From the NCBI RefSeq assembly GCF_964228735.1, contig NZ_CAXRBQ010000007.1:9196-73195 (forward strand): a DNA stretch of 64,000 bases, in the 5' to 3' direction. The notes beneath the pieces are model-generated. The model was not told where the DNA came from and ran no database searches. It worked only from the letters and a program-made list of their open reading frames with translations. Both the position numbers and the translations under genes were made by a program. This DNA is from Pontibacterium sp964228735 (lineage in GTDB: Bacteria > Pseudomonadota > Gammaproteobacteria > Pseudomonadales > Balneatricaceae). Below are positions 61,450 to 64,000 of this stretch, in pieces (the stretch's first letter is position 1; each line of letters starts with the position of its first letter).

Positions 61450-62616
61450 ATGAGCGTACTGAAGATGACTGATCTGGATCTGAGCGGCAAACGCGTTCTG
61501 ATCCGTGAAGATCTCAATGTCCCTGTCAAGGATGGCCAGGTAACCTCTGATGCCCGTATCCGCGCATCTCTGCCAACCATTGAGCTGGCACTGAAAGCCG
61601 GTGCAAAAGTGATGGTGATGTCCCACTTGGGCCGTCCAACTGAAGGTGAATACGCTGAGGAGTTCTCCCTGGCGCCTGTTGCCGATTACATCTCCAAACT
61701 GCTGGAACGTCCTGTGCCGCTGGTTAAAGACTGGCTGGACGGTGGTTTCGATGTAGCCGAAGGCGAACTGGTCCTGCTGGAGAACGTACGTTTCAACGCG
61801 GGCGAGAAGAAAAACAACGAAGCGCTGTCCAAGCAGATGGCTGCGTTGTGTGATGTTTACGTGATGGACGCGTTTGGTACTGCTCACCGTGCCCAGGCTT
61901 CCACGCATGGTGTTGCGCAGTTCGCACCGGTTGCGTGTGCAGGTCCTCTACTGGCAGGCGAACTGGAAGCATTGGCGCAGGCGCTGGAAACTCCGGCTAA
62001 ACCACTGACTGCAATCGTAGGTGGCTCCAAAGTATCCACCAAACTGACCGTGCTGGAAGCACTGTCCGACAAAGTGGACCAGCTGATCGTGGGTGGCGGT
62101 ATCGCCAACACCTTCCTGGCTGCTGCGGGCAAGCCAGTGGGTAAGTCCCTGTACGAAGAAGACCTGATCCCACAGGCCAAAGCGCTGATGGAGAAGGTCA
62201 ACGTACCGGTGCCAACCGATGTGGTTGTCGCGAAAGAGTTCGCTGAAAACGCGGAAGCGGTGATCAAGTCTGCAGACGATGTAGCTGCAGATGACATGAT
62301 CCTGGATATCGGTCCTGAGTCCGCCAAAGTTCTGGCGGAACTGCTGAAAGATGCGGGCACCATCATCTGGAACGGCCCTGTAGGTGTATTCGAATTCGAC
62401 CAGTTCGGTGAAGGCACCAAGGCGCTGTCCATGGCAATCGCTGACAACAAAGGTTTCTCCATCGCGGGTGGCGGTGATACGCTGGCAGCTGTGGATAAAT
62501 ACGATATCGCTGAGCAGGTGTCCTACATCTCTACCGGCGGTGGTGCATTCCTCGAGTTCGTGGAAGGCAAGAAACTGCCTGCAGTGGCAGTACTGGAAGA
62601 GCGCGCAGCTCAGTAA
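61450..62616 (+). CDS. pgk: Phosphoglycerate kinase
   Basis: 388 residues (E. coli 387). The substrate-binding N-domain has KRVLIREDLNVPVKDGQVTS, MSHLGRPTEGEY and DAFGTAHRAQAS. The nucleotide domain has IVGGSKVSTKLTVLEALSDK, WNGPVGVFEFDQFGEGTKAL and IAGGGDTLAAV. It makes ATP from 1,3-bisphosphoglycerate. It is part of the epd-pgk-fba set common in gammaproteobacteria; TTAGGA ends nine bases before the ATG. Confidence 0.97.
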   Translation: MSVLKMTDLDLSGKRVLIREDLNVPVKDGQVTSDARIRASLPTIELALKAGAKVMVMSHLGRPTEGEYAEEFSLAPVADYISKLLERPVPLVKDWLDGGFDVAEGELVLLENVRFNAGEKKNNEALSKQMAALCDVYVMDAFGTAHRAQASTHGVAQFAPVACAGPLLAGELEALAQALETPAKPLTAIVGGSKVSTKLTVLEALSDKVDQLIVGGGIANTFLAAAGKPVGKSLYEEDLIPQAKALMEKVNVPVPTDVVVAKEFAENAEAVIKSADDVAADDMILDIGPESAKVLAELLKDAGTIIWNGPVGVFEFDQFGEGTKALSMAIADNKGFSIAGGGDTLAAVDKYDIAEQVSYISTGGGAFLEFVEGKKLPAVAVLEERAAQ

Positions 62617-62630
62617 TTACCGTTGCTAAC

Positions 62631-62682
62631 CCCGCTTAGTTGCCGACAGCAGAGTGTAGGTCACGTTGCTGTCAAACGCGGG
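62631..62682. repeat. Nested inverted repeats between pgk and fba
   Basis: An outer stem CCCGC (62631-62635) with GCGGG (62678-62682) surrounds an inner perfect GACAGCA (62645-62651) with TGCTGTC (62667-62673). No T-run follows on the plus strand, so it may stabilise or mark processing of the pgk-fba mRNA. Confidence 0.55.
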
Positions 62683-62721
62683 TGATATAACAACAGCTAA
62701 TAAATTTTTGAGGTTCAAAAA

Positions 62722-63786
62722 ATGGCTTTGATCTCTATGCGTCAGCTGCTGGACCACGCAGCCGAATACGGTTATGGCATCCCGGCATTTAACGTAAACA
62801 ACCTGGAACAGATGCGCGCTATCATGGAAGCCGCGGACAAAACCAACTCTCCGGTTATTGTTCAGGCATCTGCAGGCGCACGTAAGTACGCCGGTTCCAA
62901 CTTCCTGCGTCACATGATCCTGGCAGCGATCGATGAGTTCCCACACATCCCGATCTGCATGCATCAGGACCACGGTACTTCTCCAGCAGTAAACCAGCGT
63001 TCCATCGCCATGGGTTTCTCCTCCGTAATGATGGACGGTTCCCTGATGGAAGACGGTAAGACGCCATCCAGTTACGAGTACAACGTTGACGTGACCCGTC
63101 GCGTGGTTGAGATGGCACACGCGTGTGGTGTTTCTGTAGAGGGTGAGCTGGGTGTACTGGGTTCCCTGGAAACCGGGCAGGCGGGTGAAGAAGACGGTAT
63201 CGGCGCTGAAGGTACTTTGTCTGAAGACCAGCTGCTGACCGATCCGGAAGAAGCGGCAGACTTTGTATCCAAGACCGGTGTCGATGCCCTGGCGATCGCC
63301 TGTGGTACTTCCCACGGTGCGTACAAGTTCACCCGTCCACCAACCGGTGACATCCTGGCGATCAACCGCATTAAAGAGATCCACGAACGCATTCCTAACA
63401 CCCACCTGGTGATGCACGGTTCCTCTTCTGTACCTCAGGAGTGGCTGGCAGTGATCAACGAATTCGGTGGTGAGATCCCTGAAACCTACGGTGTGCCGGT
63501 TGAGCAGATCGTTGAGGGTATCAAGCACGGTGTACGTAAGGTCAACATCGATACTGACCTGCGCCTGGCTTCTACCGGCGCGGTGCGTCGCTTCATGGCG
63601 GAAAACCCGGCTGAGTTCGATCCACGTAAATTCCTGAAGAAAACCATCGACGCGATGAGCGAGATCTGTATCGCCCGTTACGAAGCGTTTGGTACTGCAG
63701 GTAATGCGGACAAGATCAAAGCGATCTCCCTGGAGAACATGGCGACTCAGTATGAGTCCGGTGCGCTGGATCCAAAAGTTAACTAA
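62722..63786 (+). CDS. fba: Class II fructose-bisphosphate aldolase (Calvin-cycle subtype)
   Basis: 354 residues, the class IIB form also called FbaA/CbbA. ALISMRQLLDHAAEYGYGIP is the family start. MHQDHGTSPAVNQRSIAMGF holds zinc ligands, and EGELGVLGSLETGQAGEEDG and ACGTSHGAYKFTRPP carry more. The final zinc-site His is in THLVMHGSSSVPQEWL, followed by KVNIDTDLRLASTGAVRRF. It cleaves fructose 1,6-bisphosphate. The start (AAAATGG) has GAGG about eight bases upstream. Its terminator appears disrupted by the insertion sequence on the right. Confidence 0.95.
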   Translation: MALISMRQLLDHAAEYGYGIPAFNVNNLEQMRAIMEAADKTNSPVIVQASAGARKYAGSNFLRHMILAAIDEFPHIPICMHQDHGTSPAVNQRSIAMGFSSVMMDGSLMEDGKTPSSYEYNVDVTRRVVEMAHACGVSVEGELGVLGSLETGQAGEEDGIGAEGTLSEDQLLTDPEEAADFVSKTGVDALAIACGTSHGAYKFTRPPTGDILAINRIKEIHERIPNTHLVMHGSSSVPQEWLAVINEFGGEIPETYGVPVEQIVEGIKHGVRKVNIDTDLRLASTGAVRRFMAENPAEFDPRKFLKKTIDAMSEICIARYEAFGTAGNADKIKAISLENMATQYESGALDPKVN

Positions 63787-63808
63787 ACCCGGTTTAGTTT
63801 CTGCTAAC

Positions 63809-63828
63809 AAAAAGGCAGCCCATGGGCC
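63809..63828 (+). terminator. Left half of the fba terminator, apparently interrupted
   Basis: AAAAAGGCAGCC-CATG-GGC would be completed by TGCCTTTTT to give a typical terminator like others here. The sequence instead continues CACTGCTGTCCC. This supports insertion of an element at about 63828. Confidence 0.4.
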
Positions 63829-63858
63829 ACTGCTGTCCCATAGTGTGGGATAAATAAG

Positions 63859-63927
63859 AAAGCCTGAATCCATGTGAGTAAAATGAGTGTGCGAGCAAAC
63901 ACTTTAATCACAAAGGATTCAGGCTTT
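63859..63927 (+). repeat. Inverted repeat covering the transposase ribosome-binding site
   Basis: AAAGCCTGAATCC at 63859-63871 pairs perfectly with GGATTCAGGCTTT at 63915-63927. The right arm covers the GGA of the AAAGGA ribosome-binding site and the first two bases of the TTG start. In a transcript entering from outside, this hairpin would hide the start. Confidence 0.75.
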
Positions 63928-64000
63928 GTCACATCATAACACCGCGTTTCATCAGTTGCTGCAGCCCCTATCGAGACATGAATTCGAAGGTCTGGCAAAA
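63926..64000 (+). CDS. IS4-type transposase, N-terminal fragment
   Basis: 25 codons run to the window edge without a stop: LSHHNTAFHQLLQPLSRHEF then EGLAK. This matches the N-terminus of IS4-group transposases (the DUF4372-type domain, typically H-x-N-T-x-F-x-Q-L-L ... R-H-E-F). TTG at 63926 follows AAAGGA with seven-base spacing. The catalytic domain is outside the window, so it cannot be said whether the gene is intact. Confidence 0.65.
   Translation, partial: MSHHNTAFHQLLQPLSRHEFEGLAK

Larger units (their letters stand above)
63828..64000 (+). mobile_element. Left end of an IS4-like insertion sequence, truncated by window edge
   Basis: From about 63828 the sequence has CACTGCTGTCCC, a short TCCCA/TGGGA repeat, a perfect 13-bp inverted repeat and the start of a transposase gene. 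The exact left boundary is inferred from the broken fba terminator; the right end is outside the window. Confidence 0.55.

Noticed and set aside
63781..63799. AACTAAACC-C-GGTTTAGTT palindrome at the fba stop
   Set aside because: A 9-bp palindrome with a one-base centre cannot form a normal RNA hairpin without opening, and it overlaps the stop codon. It could be a protein site but nothing else supports it.
62626..63873. 415-codon open frame antisense to fba
   Set aside because: Shadow of fba reaching into the insertion sequence; composition unlike a protein.

Overview
The window is ordinary chromosomal DNA of a gammaproteobacterium. It was most likely taken from a marine Oceanospirillales or Pseudomonadales relative. 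The evidence is gene order: hemW-rdgB-DUF4426-yggU/yggT-proC-yggS followed by divergent pilT-pilU, the chain rsmE-gshB-tonB-algH-ruvX-pyrR-pyrB-pyrC', and metK-tkt-epd-pgk-fba all run as in Pseudomonas. The block cyaY/lptM/(lysA)/dapF/DUF484/xerC/yigB and the pair ygiF-glnE also match the wider gammaproteobacterial layout. About 63 protein genes are supported. I see no rRNA, tRNA, CRISPR array or prophage. The only mobile element is a transposase start cut off by the right edge.

Layout, left to right. 1-5.6 kb: the end of a TSUP permease, an ArsC-like phosphatase, ilvD and ald, then a small membrane protein, a Crp/Fnr regulator with a cysteine pair, and a DUF2892 protein. 5.7-8.7 kb: an envelope-sensing module (YcfJ-like glycine-zipper protein, PepSY protein, PhoP/PhoQ-type two-component pair). 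8.7-15.6 kb, mostly minus strand: M48 protease plus YjgN-like membrane protein, argA-argE, and a DUF47 (PhoU-like) plus Pit phosphate-transport pair with Pho-box-like sequences upstream. 15.9-21.1 kb: ygiF, glnE and ilvE. 21.4-35.4 kb: a lipopolysaccharide inner-core and lipid A locus. It holds an ELM1-family protein, a GT4 glycosyltransferase, an O-antigen ligase, three GT9 heptosyltransferase-like enzymes, msbA, hldE, hldD, waaA, then convergent gmhB, gmhA and an LpxL-type acyltransferase. Together these make ADP-heptose, build and flip the lipid A-core, and ligate O-antigen. The part at about 23.4-26.7 kb is clearly richer in A+T than its surroundings.

35.4-45.5 kb: cyaY, lptM, lysA, dapF, DUF484, xerC, yigB; then on the minus strand yggS, proC, yggT, yggU, DUF4426, rdgB and hemW. 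45.6-47.8 kb: the type IV pilus retraction ATPases pilT and pilU. 47.9-54.6 kb, minus strand: the pyrimidine, glutathione and TonB operon, in which the dihydroorotase-like protein has lost metal-binding residues and is probably a structural PyrC'. 54.6-58 kb: a cache-HAMP-GGDEF-EAL protein and metK. 58.3-63.8 kb: tkt, epd, pgk and fba for central carbon and pyridoxal precursor metabolism. At the right edge an IS4-like element seems to have landed in the fba terminator. Its transposase start lies inside one arm of a perfect 13-bp inverted repeat.

I did not find a convincing new multi-gene system. The better leads are small: the transposase start-site hairpin, an unexplained perfect inverted repeat before glnE, an intrinsic terminator placed directly before the rdgB ribosome-binding site, the Cys-pair Crp/Fnr regulator with its small membrane partners, and the inactive-looking PyrC'.
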